From CAKRJP01 sp963658085 (GTDB lineage Bacteria > Bacillota > Clostridia > Lachnospirales > Lachnospiraceae): DNA of 64,000 bases. The stretch spans positions 1-64,000 of the forward strand of contig CAVKOU010000007.1 of assembly GCA_963658085.1 (NCBI GenBank). Reading direction: 5' to 3'. Within the stretch, counting starts at the first letter, position 1. Each line of letters opens with the position of its first letter. A program made the translations under genes and the position numbers. Below, piece after piece: positions 1 through 8,769 of this stretch. Below the pieces are notes generated by a model. That model saw only the letters and a list, made by a program, of their open reading frames with translations, was not told where the DNA came from and searched no databases.

Positions 1-25
1 TTTAGAACCGCCTCACAGGGCTTTC

Positions 26-51
26 ATCCTCCAAACTAAAGTTTGCAGGAT
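26..51 (-). other. hairpin downstream of pfkA
   Basis: ATCCT and CAAA pair with TTTG and AGGAT around one C-C mismatch and a six-base loop, 15 bases beyond the pfkA stop. There is no U-run after it on the minus strand, so it may be an RNA-end structure rather than a classical terminator. Nothing else is recognisable in bases 1-66. Confidence 0.3.
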
Positions 52-66
52 TTCTCGCCTAACCCT

Positions 67-1044
67 TTAAAGTGCCAATGTCTTGGCAATCTCTAACTGA
101 TATTGCGGAATGGTCTTTTCCATACTCAGAGCTTCGTTAATATCGAAGTCTCTGTACTCTCCATGCTGATATCCTACAACGCGGTTGGTCTTTCCTTCGA
201 TCAAAAGCTCTACTGCCATAGATCCCATGATAGAAGCATAAACACGATCCTTACAGGTCGGGCTTCCGCCACGCTGCATGTGTCCTAAAATAGTAGCTCT
301 TGTCTCCATTCCTGTAGCTTCCTCAATACGCTTTGCCATATTCATAGAATCACCAACACCCTCTGCATTGATGATAATATAATTCTTCTTTCCACGTTTT
401 CTACATTCTTTAATATCATCTACAATGGTCTTCTCGTCATAACCATGCTCTTCCGGAAGCATAATACGCTCTGCTCCATTGGCAATACCGCACCACAGTG
501 CCAGGTATCCAGCATCTCTACCCATAACCTCAATAATAGAACATCTCTCATGGGAAGTAGAGGTATCACGAACCTTATCGATGGCTTCCATTGCAGTATT
601 TACCGCAGTATCAAATCCGATGGTAAATTCGGTACATCCGATATCCAGATCAATGGTTCCCGGAAGTCCAATCGTATTAATTCCAAGAGCCGCAAGTCTC
701 TGCGCACCCTTAAAGGATCCATCTCCTCCGATTACTACCAATCCATCGATTCCATATTTCTTACAGATAGCTGCTGCCTTCTGTTGTCCCTCTTCCGTTC
801 TCATAGCGGAGCATCTGGCTGTCTGCAAAATAGTTCCACCCTTTTGAATGGTATCTGATACATCTCTGGCGGAAAGATCAATGATCTCCTCGTCCAAAAG
901 TCCTTGGTATCCTCTGCGGATTCCTCGAACCTTCAATCCCTTGGCCAGTGCGGTTCTTACCACTGCACGGATGGCTGCATTCATTCCCGGAGCATCTCCT
1001 CCACTAGTCAGAACTCCAATTGTTCGTACTTCCTTCTGTGACAT
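67..1044 (-). CDS. pfkA: ATP-dependent 6-phosphofructokinase
   Basis: Phosphorylates fructose 6-phosphate to fructose 1,6-bisphosphate with ATP, the committed step of glycolysis, in the cytosol. The 325-residue length is normal. Visible motifs are GGDAPGMN (about 15-22), GGDGS (106-110; Gly after Asp is the ATP-type rather than PPi-type signature), TIDLD (130-134, with the catalytic-base Asp132), and GHMQRGGSP near the C-terminus. The canonical motif is TIDND, so Leu133 replaces Asn. The chosen ATG at 1044 follows GGAGG at good spacing; an upstream in-frame TTG/ATG would add six residues but lacks this site. It lies 82 bases after dnaE on the same strand; dnaE-pfkA adjacency is common in Firmicutes, so co-transcription is likely. 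Confidence 0.96.
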   Translation of the reverse strand: MSQKEVRTIGVLTSGGDAPGMNAAIRAVVRTALAKGLKVRGIRRGYQGLLDEEIIDLSARDVSDTIQKGGTILQTARCSAMRTEEGQQKAAAICKKYGIDGLVVIGGDGSFKGAQRLAALGINTIGLPGTIDLDIGCTEFTIGFDTAVNTAMEAIDKVRDTSTSHERCSIIEVMGRDAGYLALWCGIANGAERIMLPEEHGYDEKTIVDDIKECRKRGKKNYIIINAEGVGDSMNMAKRIEEATGMETRATILGHMQRGGSPTCKDRVYASIMGSMAVELLIEGKTNRVVGYQHGEYRDFDINEALSMEKTIPQYQLEIAKTLAL

Positions 1045-1126
1045 AATTTCATCCTCCATCAACTCACCTATCTAAACCTCAAAAAGAAACGGTCTTCCGG
1101 CCATTTTTAAGGTCATTGTATATCAT

Positions 1127-4100
1127 TTAACTACGGTTTTCAATGGGTTTTTCTACCACTTTTACGTTGTTTTCCCCTAAATAGTTCGACAATCTGCCAA
1201 GGAAAATTTTATTTGTATCCACATTTTTTGAAGCCGGAAAACGCTTGATAGCCTTTTCTTTCATGCAATAAATTGCCACAGAATCCTTCCCCGGAGATTC
1301 TGATAATTTCTGCAATAATTCCCGTTCTTGCTTTAGATAGGTCTCCTTATCCGGGAACTGTAACCATAGCTCTTTTCTGGTAGCATCAAAAGGGATCACC
1401 GACTCGCAAATCAACTTGCTAGTGTCTTCATCCACCTCCTGGATTCGTCCTTTAATAAAAACTTTATTCTCTTCCGTCAAATCATGATGATATTGCTCGT
1501 AAGCTTTTGGGAAAACAATAACTTCAATGGTGCCCATAAGGTCTTCTAAGGTAACATAGGCCATCATCTGATTCTTCTTGGTATACTTCACCTTGCACTC
1601 CGTGATCATACCTCCTACAATTTCCTTAGCGCCGTCCCTTACTTTACTTGCCCCAAGCTCTTCCTGCCACTGGAAATCTAACGTGGTCTTGGAAATACTT
1701 TTTCTCCACTTTTCTTCATACTCTTCTAAAGGATGTCCACTTAAGTAGATGCCTAATACTTCTTTTTCGTATGCGAGCAAGGTTTCTTTGTCAAATTCTC
1801 CAACATCCGGCAAGGTAATCTCATACTGAACCCTCTGCTCCTCCGGCATAAAGTCAAAGAGAGACATCTGCCCTGCGATAGAATTTTTCCGATCCTGTGA
1901 AACCTGGTCCATAATTTGGATATATACCTGTAGATACTGTTTTCTGGTTCCTCCAAAATCATCAAAGGCTCCTGCCTTGATAAAGTTTTCAAGGGTTCGT
2001 TTATTTACAGACTTATTGTCCATCCGCTCTATGAAATTCTTCAAGGATGTAAATGGTCCTGCTGCCTCCCTCTCTTCCACAACAGCCTTCACCACCGGAC
2101 GTCCCACACTCTTAATGGCCGAAAGTCCAAATCGAATGTTACCCTGATCTACTGAAAATCCACCTTCTCCCCGATTAATATCCGGAGGCAAAATTTCGAT
2201 CCCCATCTGCTTACAGGTATAGATATACTCCGAAACCTTGCCGGAATTATCCAAAACAGAGGTCATAAGAGCCGCCATGTACTCCACGGGATAATAGTTC
2301 TTTAGCCATGCAGTCTGATAAGAAACCACCGCATAGGCTGCCGCATGAGATTTGTTAAATGCATATTTTGCAAAATCTGTCATCTCATCGAAAATCTTGT
2401 GAGCGACCTCTTCTTTGATGCCATTAGAAATACAGCCAGGTACCCCTTCCTCCGGATTTCCATAGACAAAATTCTGACGCTCCTTTTCCATTACCGATGT
2501 CTTTTTCTTTGACATAGCACGGCGAACAAGATCGCTTCGGCCCAAAGTATATCCCGCCAGATCTCGAACGATCTGCATAACCTGTTCCTGATAAACGATA
2601 CAGCCATAGGTAGGCGACAGGATCGGTTCTAGCTGCGGGCAATCATAGGTAATCTCCTCCGGGTGATTCTTTCCCTTAATATACTGAGGGATAAAATCCA
2701 TAGGCCCCGGACGGTACAGAGAAATCCCCGCTATGATATCCTCCAAACTCCTGGGCTTTAACTCCTTCATGAAGCTTTTCATTCCCGGACTTTCTAACTG
2801 GAAGACTCCTTCCGTCTTTCCGGAACCGATAAGATCTAGTACCGCCTGATCATCGTAATCAATTTCCTCTTGCGTCACTTCTCTGCCTGCGCTTTTACTT
2901 GCAAGACGCAGGGCATCCTGAATCACCGTAAGGGTACGAAGCCCTAAGAAATCCATTTTCAAAAGCCCCAGTTCTTCCAGGGTAGTCATGACATACTGGG
3001 TAGTCACCGAACCGTCCGAACCTAAAGACAGTGGCACATACTCCTCCACCGCCTCCTGTGTAATGACAACTCCCGCCGCATGCATGGAGGTATGTCTTGG
3101 AAGCCCCTCCAATCGCTTTGACATATCCACAAGCTCATGGACTCTCTCATCCTCCAAATATAATTTCTTAAATTCCGGATTCTTATCAAGAGCCTTATCC
3201 AGGGTTATATCTAACTCCTGGGGGACCATCTTTGCAATGCTGTCCACAAAAGCGTAGGAAAGATCCATAACCCGTCCTACGTCCCGAAGAACGCCCTTAG
3301 CCGCCATAGTTCCAAAGGTAACAATCTGTACCACACAGTCGGAACCATATTTACGTCCTACATAATCAATGACTTCCTGTCGTCTCTCATAGCAGAAATC
3401 CACGTCAATATCCGGCATGGATACTCGTTCCGGATTTAGAAATCGCTCAAATAGAAGCTGATAGCGAATAGGATCGATATTGGTAATCTCCAGGCAATAG
3501 GATACCACGCTTCCTGCTGCAGAACCACGACCCGGTCCTACCATGATATCGTGCTCTCTGGCATAGTGGATAAAATCCCAAACAATAAGAAAATAATCCA
3601 CATATCCCATATTTTTTATAGTATGAAGCTCGTAATCCAGTCGTTCTTTTAACTCTTTCGTAGCATCTGGATATCTTCTTGCAAAACCTTCCTGGCATAA
3701 TGTATTCAGATACTCCCAGGAAGTATACCCTTCCGGCACATCATATTTTGGCAGCTTCTGAACACCAAACTCAATCTCTACATTGCACCGATCGGCAATC
3801 TTCTGGGTATTGTCTATGGCTTCCAAAGCATAGGGAAATAACTCCCGCATCTGATCCTCGGATTTAATGAAATACTGGCCTCCCTCATAGCGCATACGAT
3901 CCTCGTCCGCCAACTTTTTTCCTGTCTGGATACAAAGCAGGATATCATGAGACTTTTCATCCTCCGCATAGGTATAATGAATGTCGTTCGTTGCAACCAT
4001 AGGAATCCCCGTCTCTTTTGACATTCGAAGAATCCCCTGATTTACCATTTTCTGCTCAGACATACCATGATCTTGAAGTTCTAAAAAGAAGTTCCCCTCT

Positions 4101-4603
4101 CCGAAAATCTCCAGATAACGGCAGGCCGCCTTCTTCCCCTCTTCATACATGCCTCTCAAAATATGCTTTTGGACTTCCCCAGCCAAACAGGCACTTAGGG
4201 CAATAATCCCCTCGTGGAATTCCTCTAACACCTGGTAATCCACCCTGGGCTTATAGTAATAACCTTCTGTAAATCCCCTGGAAACGATCTTCATAAGGTT
4301 ATGGTATCCCAAATCATTTTCTGCCAAAAGAACCAGGTGATAATATCTGTCATCGCCATTTCCTACCGCTTCCTTATCAAATCTGGAGCCCGGTGCCACA
4401 TAAACTTCGCATCCGATGATTGGCTTGATCCCGGCCGCCTTGGCTGCACGGTAAAAATCGATCACTCCGAACATTACCCCGTGGTCTGTAATAGCCACAC
4501 TGTTCATTCCCAGTTCCTTCACCCTGGATATACATTCTTTGATCTTATTGGAACCATCCAGCAAACTGTACTCTGTATGGACATGTAAATGTGCAAAACT
4601 CAT
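1127..4603 (-). CDS. dnaE: DNA polymerase III alpha subunit (DnaE)
   Basis: C-family replicative DNA polymerase. The 1158-residue protein starts with a PHP domain (HLHVHTEYSLLDGS at the N-terminus), followed by the polymerase core with PDIDVDF and KMDFLGLRTLT around the catalytic Asp residues, a helix-hairpin-helix region, and a C-terminal OB-fold (around 980-1070, YVTLEDLMGTIEVIVFP). No exonuclease domain is inserted, so this is DnaE and not PolC. The ATG at 4603 is preceded by AAAGGAG; the frame stays open 29 codons upstream, but that stretch does not resemble DnaE. In Firmicutes DnaE usually works beside PolC, which is not in this window. No intein is seen. Confidence 0.96.
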   Translation of the reverse strand: MSFAHLHVHTEYSLLDGSNKIKECISRVKELGMNSVAITDHGVMFGVIDFYRAAKAAGIKPIIGCEVYVAPGSRFDKEAVGNGDDRYYHLVLLAENDLGYHNLMKIVSRGFTEGYYYKPRVDYQVLEEFHEGIIALSACLAGEVQKHILRGMYEEGKKAACRYLEIFGEGNFFLELQDHGMSEQKMVNQGILRMSKETGIPMVATNDIHYTYAEDEKSHDILLCIQTGKKLADEDRMRYEGGQYFIKSEDQMRELFPYALEAIDNTQKIADRCNVEIEFGVQKLPKYDVPEGYTSWEYLNTLCQEGFARRYPDATKELKERLDYELHTIKNMGYVDYFLIVWDFIHYAREHDIMVGPGRGSAAGSVVSYCLEITNIDPIRYQLLFERFLNPERVSMPDIDVDFCYERRQEVIDYVGRKYGSDCVVQIVTFGTMAAKGVLRDVGRVMDLSYAFVDSIAKMVPQELDITLDKALDKNPEFKKLYLEDERVHELVDMSKRLEGLPRHTSMHAAGVVITQEAVEEYVPLSLGSDGSVTTQYVMTTLEELGLLKMDFLGLRTLTVIQDALRLASKSAGREVTQEEIDYDDQAVLDLIGSGKTEGVFQLESPGMKSFMKELKPRSLEDIIAGISLYRPGPMDFIPQYIKGKNHPEEITYDCPQLEPILSPTYGCIVYQEQVMQIVRDLAGYTLGRSDLVRRAMSKKKTSVMEKERQNFVYGNPEEGVPGCISNGIKEEVAHKIFDEMTDFAKYAFNKSHAAAYAVVSYQTAWLKNYYPVEYMAALMTSVLDNSGKVSEYIYTCKQMGIEILPPDINRGEGGFSVDQGNIRFGLSAIKSVGRPVVKAVVEEREAAGPFTSLKNFIERMDNKSVNKRTLENFIKAGAFDDFGGTRKQYLQVYIQIMDQVSQDRKNSIAGQMSLFDFMPEEQRVQYEITLPDVGEFDKETLLAYEKEVLGIYLSGHPLEEYEEKWRKSISKTTLDFQWQEELGASKVRDGAKEIVGGMITECKVKYTKKNQMMAYVTLEDLMGTIEVIVFPKAYEQYHHDLTEENKVFIKGRIQEVDEDTSKLICESVIPFDATRKELWLQFPDKETYLKQERELLQKLSESPGKDSVAIYCMKEKAIKRFPASKNVDTNKIFLGRLSNYLGENNVKVVEKPIENRS

Positions 4604-4693
4604 GAAAGAGCTCCTTTCTCTCCGACCTATTTCAAACATTTTCATTTTAACATAGAACCACTGCAAAGGGAACAAACGTTTCGAAATCAAAAA

Positions 4694-4723
4694 AGGACCA
4701 CTGCATTCTCATACAATGGTCCT
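4694..4723 (-). terminator. rho-independent terminator of the first ChW gene
   Basis: On the minus strand a 13-bp stem (two G-U wobbles) closes on a GAGA tetraloop and runs into six T residues. It sits 57 bases beyond the ChW stop and upstream of dnaE, so dnaE has its own promoter. Confidence 0.9.
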
Positions 4724-4780
4724 CTTATACGATTTATGAATCGTCGCTCTTATGAATTTAAATCATACATCAGATTACTC

Positions 4781-5959
4781 TTATGGTACATTGGTAACAT
4801 AAGGATCTAATGTTGCTAGTGGAGCCAATCCTCCCTTAGGTTCAACTCGAATCTCAATCGCTTCGATTCTCTTAGCAAGCCCGGAGGTACCAGCAGCCTG
4901 GCCATTCTTTGCCCATCCCATCCATCCATAGCTTTGAACATGAACACGATAGTAAACATCACAGTAATTAGCAATATCACCCTCTAATTCAATCTTAATA
5001 GCTTCAACGCGCTTGGCCTCTCCAGTAGTTCCGGCCAATTCTCCGTCACTTACCCAATTTTGCCAACCATAGGTCTGCACGTGTGCTTGATATTTAACGC
5101 TTCCTGAGCAAAGATCTGAATCAAATCCAATTTTCAGCCCCTCTAATCGCTTGGATTGTCCAATAACACCTAAAATGCCTCCATCTTTCGCCGGTCCAAT
5201 ATCACCATATGTTTGCTGATGCCCTGTATAAGAAATTGTTCCAAATTCGCTAGTTGGTTTCAAGTAAGTATAGTTAACATTGACTTCTGACATATCTGCA
5301 GGTGCATCATTTCCCTTAGCTACCAATAGTACTCGGATTGCCTCAACACGTTTCGCAAATCCAGAAGTTCCACACCATCCAGAATCTTCGGAAGTACCCT
5401 TGACCCACTTGCTCCATCCAAAGGTCTGCGCATGCAGGCAATAGTAAATATCATACTGTTCTGCCAAATCTCCGGTCAGATACATCTGTACAGCTTCTAA
5501 GCGCTTTCCCTCTCCTTCGGTACCTGATATCTCACCATTTTTCTTCCAATCAGTAGTTCCATAAGTCTGCACATGGGTACGATAGACAATATCACCATCC
5601 ACCCCATCTAGATAAGTTGATTTTTTAATATAAAACGCTTCCAGACGTTTGGCCTCTCCTGTGGTTCCAAAATAGGCACCATCATACACAGGTTCCATGT
5701 CTCCGTAAGTTTGCACATGACCACCGTATGTAACGAAACCGTCAAATCCACCATCTGTTGTTGCAAGATCTTCGGTCTCTGTAGCTTCCGTCTCTGCGCT
5801 ACCCTCAGAGGTTCCTTCCGTTTCTGTATAAACCTCCGTGTTTTCTGCTTCTGTTGCTTCTGTTGCTTCCTCTGCATATGCCGCAGCTGGGGCAGTTCCT
5901 ATTACTACAGCTGCCGCAAGAACACATGCAAGGAATGCACTTTTTACTTTCCTTCTCAT
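4781..5959 (-). CDS. secreted protein of six ChW repeats
   Basis: The 392-residue protein has a signal peptide (basic MRRKVK, hydrophobic core, likely cleavage after AYA near residue 29), a Thr/Glu-rich linker (about 30-75), then six ChW repeats (clostridial hydrophobic repeats with conserved Trp) of about 45-50 residues, each built on HVQTYGW...G..GT.G.AKR.EAI. Repeats 1 and 4 have GD in place of GW, so the array reads as two triplets. ChW repeats are thought to mediate binding at the clostridial cell surface; the ligand here is unknown. There is no catalytic domain. It is a clear paralogue of the protein at 49277-50929, which has the same six repeats plus a transglutaminase domain; this copy stops at that domain boundary. 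AGGAG lies 6 bases before the ATG. Confidence 0.88.
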   Translation of the reverse strand: MRRKVKSAFLACVLAAAVVIGTAPAAAYAEEATEATEAENTEVYTETEGTSEGSAETEATETEDLATTDGGFDGFVTYGGHVQTYGDMEPVYDGAYFGTTGEAKRLEAFYIKKSTYLDGVDGDIVYRTHVQTYGTTDWKKNGEISGTEGEGKRLEAVQMYLTGDLAEQYDIYYCLHAQTFGWSKWVKGTSEDSGWCGTSGFAKRVEAIRVLLVAKGNDAPADMSEVNVNYTYLKPTSEFGTISYTGHQQTYGDIGPAKDGGILGVIGQSKRLEGLKIGFDSDLCSGSVKYQAHVQTYGWQNWVSDGELAGTTGEAKRVEAIKIELEGDIANYCDVYYRVHVQSYGWMGWAKNGQAAGTSGLAKRIEAIEIRVEPKGGLAPLATLDPYVTNVP

Positions 5960-5988
5960 ATACTGCTCCTTTCTGAAAGTTTTTCTTA

Positions 5989-5994
5989 ACTATA
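5989..5994 (-). promoter_or_regulatory. extended -10 promoter of the first ChW gene
   Basis: The minus strand reads TGTTATAGT, an extended -10 element, 30 bases before the ATG. The -35 region is weak. Confidence 0.5.
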
Positions 5995-6079
5995 ACACAA
6001 ATGTTTCCATGAATAAACCAAAACCTCCCCCATTTTAAAATTTAAAAATCCTTTACAAAAGTACCCTTTAAACGCAAAA

Positions 6080-6105
6080 AAGAGGCCCCTTCTTTCGGGC
6101 CTCTT
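6080..6105 (-). terminator. terminator of the ispE-to-HPr-like operon
   Basis: A 9-bp perfect stem, AAGAGGCCC with GGGCCTCTT, is followed by a T-run on the minus strand. It is 30 bases beyond the small HPr-like gene. Confidence 0.9.
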
Positions 6106-6134
6106 AACGTACATCTATGCAACTAAATTGAAAT

Positions 6135-6374
6135 CTATGCCTCAATCATAAAATCAAGAAGTTTCTTCATATCAGCCTGCTCATAAGCGATAATCTCAAG
6201 CTCAGGAATCTGCGCCTGTCCATCTGCAAAAATATTTGCAAGTGATACATACTGAGATAACTTCGATTTCAGATTCAGTCTGTCTCCTTCTCCTGTTACT
6301 AACTCTACCTTACCCTCACAGCTGTCTACTGCCTTAAAAAATGCCTCGATATTCTTGATATTTCTGATCTTCAT
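6135..6374 (-). CDS. small HPr-fold-like protein without active-site His
   Basis: A 79-residue cytosolic protein, last gene of its operon. By eye the stretch LNLKSKLSQYVSLA and the later ELEIIAYEQADMKKLL align with the Ser-46 region and C-terminal helix of HPr phosphocarriers (VNLKSIMGVMSLG ... DEADALAALEE). The HPr active-site His and surrounding GxHxRP motif are absent, so it cannot carry phosphate as HPr does. It may be a regulatory or orphan HPr-like protein; the assignment rests on weak similarity. CvfB lies 60 bases upstream and a strong terminator follows. Confidence 0.6.
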   Translation of the reverse strand: MKIRNIKNIEAFFKAVDSCEGKVELVTGEGDRLNLKSKLSQYVSLANIFADGQAQIPELEIIAYEQADMKKLLDFMIEA

Positions 6375-6434
6375 ATCAACATTCTCCTTTCAACTAACTC
6401 TAACCTTTCTTATCCTATCCGCCCTTATTATATC

Positions 6435-7277
6435 CTATTTTTTTACTAATGCAATAGTATTTTCCGTGATTTTGATCTTACCTTCTTTTAAGAGGCGTCC
6501 AACCCCACGCTTAAAAGCATTTTTACTCAAACCAAATTCCTCTTTAATAAGTTCCGGATCTGCCTTATCGGTAAATGGAAGCTTTCCTCCGTGAGCCATA
6601 ATGCCTTTTAGGATCAAATCCGCATCCTTATCCATCTGAATAAAAGCCTTCTCTCTCACACTTAGATCCATTTTCCCGTCTTCTTTTACTTTAACTACAC
6701 GAGCCTTAATGCGGTCTCCCACTTTTAAGTGCGATCCATAGGCCTCTCTTTTAGGTATCAAAGCAGAGTACTTGCCATCTACCGCCACAAAAACTCCAAA
6801 GCGGTCGCTGGTCTCATAGACAATTCCCTCTACCTGATCGTCCTTCTTGTAAGGAGAATCCTGCTGTAATTTGTCGTAGACTTTCATGGTAGCGCATAAT
6901 CTCCCTGACTTGTCTACATATAAGGATACTAAAACTTCATCATCCTTCTTCACTTTAACGGTCTGCTCCTTAAACGGAAGTAACAGGTCCTTTTCTAAGC
7001 CCCAATCTAAGAAGGCTCCTACCTTTCCTACATCGGCAACCTTTAATACAGCCAACTCCCCTAAGGTAATCTTTGGTTGGGAAGTAGTGGCAATTAGACG
7101 ATCAGAAGAATCTCTATATAAAAATACGTCAATTGGATCTCCAATTTCTATCCCCTCCGGTACTTGCTTTTTCGGAAGCAATACCTGTTCATCTTTATTT
7201 CCTAAATAGGCTCCGAAATCCACCATTCGGATCACCATTAGTTTCTTTTTTAATCCTAATCCTTCTTCTAATGCCAC
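6435..7277 (-). CDS. cvfB: CvfB-like S1 RNA-binding protein
   Basis: This 280-residue protein matches the CvfB/YitL family: several S1-like OB-fold modules (for example MVDFGAYLG near the N-terminus, ADVGKVGAFLDWG around 80, TSDRFGVFVAVDG around 155) followed by a C-terminal winged-helix segment ending in FKRGVGRLLKEGKI. CvfB proteins bind RNA and influence post-transcriptional regulation and virulence in staphylococci; the role here is inferred from family. The start is GTG at 7277, with AGGAG 7 bases upstream. It sits in an operon, 27 bases after the thioesterase gene and 60 bases before the HPr-like gene. Confidence 0.88.
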   Translation of the reverse strand: MALEEGLGLKKKLMVIRMVDFGAYLGNKDEQVLLPKKQVPEGIEIGDPIDVFLYRDSSDRLIATTSQPKITLGELAVLKVADVGKVGAFLDWGLEKDLLLPFKEQTVKVKKDDEVLVSLYVDKSGRLCATMKVYDKLQQDSPYKKDDQVEGIVYETSDRFGVFVAVDGKYSALIPKREAYGSHLKVGDRIKARVVKVKEDGKMDLSVREKAFIQMDKDADLILKGIMAHGGKLPFTDKADPELIKEEFGLSKNAFKRGVGRLLKEGKIKITENTIALVKK

Positions 7278-7304
7278 ATTTTTTCTCCTATCTATCTTAT
7301 TCCT

Positions 7305-8039
7305 TTAGCTACGAAGCTCTACAATGGAGTAATGTTCTCCAGCTTCGTTGTTTAATGCCACCACATATCCATTCTCTTCCTTCACAATCTCCGGATAAAT
7401 ATAATCTCCATAGGTGGCGGATTGTTTATATGATACTCTTATCCCCCGAATATCTAACTCTTCCGGAAGAACTTCCAAGGCCATCTGCACATACTGACAA
7501 TTATTCACATGCTGATTGGTATCGATCTGTTCTCTTCTTACAGGAAATGGAGTTCCCTTTACTCCACCTTCCGGCATAAGAACTTTCCTTGAATTTTCCA
7601 AGTTTTCTATTGGTGCTCCCAGCCCGTATGGCAACACATCCTCGTCTTTAAAAGGAATCATCCGACCCTTCTTCGTATCCATAAATACCCACAGAGAATG
7701 GGCGCAGGCCAAAGTATTTCCATCTTCATCCTGCATAGCAAAATTTCGTTCTCCTAGGAACCGGTTAAATCCCGAAGCCCAGGTACTAACCTTGATCTGA
7801 TCTCCCAGTTTCGGAAGTCTTTCCACCTCAATCTGCCAGGAAGATAAGATCCATGCTCTATTTTGCTCTTTACAATGTTCGATTCCAAGGCCCAATGCCT
7901 CCGATTGAAAAGTAGAACAATCCTGAAAATAATTAATTACCATAGGGAGTCTCATATCCCCAGCAGGCCCCACCTCACTGAGGCGAACTCTTTCTTTTAT
8001 ACTATATGCATTTTCCGGTAAATCTATTCTATCTCTCAT
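7305..8039 (-). CDS. acyl-ACP thioesterase
   Basis: Hydrolyses acyl-ACP to free fatty acid. The 244-residue protein has the double hot-dog layout of the acyl-ACP thioesterase family: an N-terminal half with VINYFQDCSTFQSEALG and FLGERNFAM, and a second half containing DTNQHVNNCQYVQMAL, which holds the Asn/His catalytic pair (around residue 178). Bacterial members are usually annotated as oleoyl-ACP hydrolase. The Shine-Dalgarno site before the ATG at 8039 is weak (GAGAT), so translation may depend on read-through from the gntR gene 44 bases upstream. Confidence 0.9.
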   Translation of the reverse strand: MRDRIDLPENAYSIKERVRLSEVGPAGDMRLPMVINYFQDCSTFQSEALGLGIEHCKEQNRAWILSSWQIEVERLPKLGDQIKVSTWASGFNRFLGERNFAMQDEDGNTLACAHSLWVFMDTKKGRMIPFKDEDVLPYGLGAPIENLENSRKVLMPEGGVKGTPFPVRREQIDTNQHVNNCQYVQMALEVLPEELDIRGIRVSYKQSATYGDYIYPEIVKEENGYVVALNNEAGEHYSIVELRS

Positions 8040-8083
8040 CTATCTCACACATTCATAATTATTTAGCACATCAGATTCTCTTT

Positions 8084-8767
8084 TTACTCCTGGCTATGCT
8101 TTGTTCTGATAACATCTGTTACCGAATCCTTCTGGAAGGAAATGTGGTCTCCCACAATGGCAGTAGCACTTTCTTTGTCCCCGGCCTTTAAGCAACGGAT
8201 GATCTCATCATGTTCCGCAAAAAGTCTCGGATATACATTCTTATTTTTCAAATGCTCTACCCGGTAACGATACATTTGCTCTCTCAAATTATTAAGCAGG
8301 GTCACAAGCTTTTGATTGTCTGTAGAAAGATAAATAATGTCATGGAAACGTACATCTGCCTCAGCGGTAGCAGTAACATCATCTCCTGCCGCAATCTTCC
8401 GAAACTCCAAGGCTGCCTCCTCCAAAGCTTCGATTTCTTCCTCTGTAATCTTATCGCAGGCAAGCTGCACTGCCAGCTTTTCTAAGGCCTGACGTACTTC
8501 CAATACATCTGTCAAACTCTTCTCTGTAATATCGGCAACCTCCGCTCCCTTTCTGGGAATCATAAGTACCAAGCCCTCTGCCTGCAGCTTTCTGATAGCT
8601 TCCCTCACCGGCGTACGGCTCACTCCAAGCTTGTTTGCAAGCTGGATTTCCATAAGTCTCTCTCCCGGCTGTAATTCTCCTTTTAAAATTGCCTGCCTCA
8701 GTGTTAAAAATACCACGTCGCGAAGCGGCAAATACTCATTCATCGTTACATTAAAATCCGTATTCAT
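8084..8767 (-). CDS. GntR-family regulator, FadR/FCD subfamily
   Basis: The 227-residue protein has an N-terminal winged helix-turn-helix (about 10-78, with LANKLGVSRTPVREAIRKLQAEGL) and a C-terminal all-helical FCD ligand-binding domain (about 85-215; FHDIIYLSTDN and FAEHDEIIRCLKAGD carry the metal-binding His pattern). Such regulators usually bind an organic acid or acyl metabolite. It starts 2 bases after the ispE stop, with GGAGG inside the ispE 3' end, so the two are translationally linked. The target is unknown; location suggests autoregulation or control of the downstream thioesterase gene. Confidence 0.9.
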   Translation of the reverse strand: MNTDFNVTMNEYLPLRDVVFLTLRQAILKGELQPGERLMEIQLANKLGVSRTPVREAIRKLQAEGLVLMIPRKGAEVADITEKSLTDVLEVRQALEKLAVQLACDKITEEEIEALEEAALEFRKIAAGDDVTATAEADVRFHDIIYLSTDNQKLVTLLNNLREQMYRYRVEHLKNKNVYPRLFAEHDEIIRCLKAGDKESATAIVGDHISFQKDSVTDVIRTKHSQE

Positions 8768-8769
8768 CC

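Noticed and set aside
445..858. Overlapping open frames antisense to pfkA
   Set aside because: They lie wholly within a gene with full family motifs on the other strand, lack Shine-Dalgarno sites and resemble no protein; the same holds for the other shadow frames in the window.
4724..4780. A lost transglutaminase remnant or frameshift after the first ChW protein
   Set aside because: The 57 bases between stop and terminator are too few and carry no transglutaminase-like codons, so this is a clean boundary and not a recent frameshift.
6435..7277. Ribosomal protein S1 homologue
   Set aside because: Number and order of S1 modules and the C-terminal winged helix match CvfB, not RpsA.
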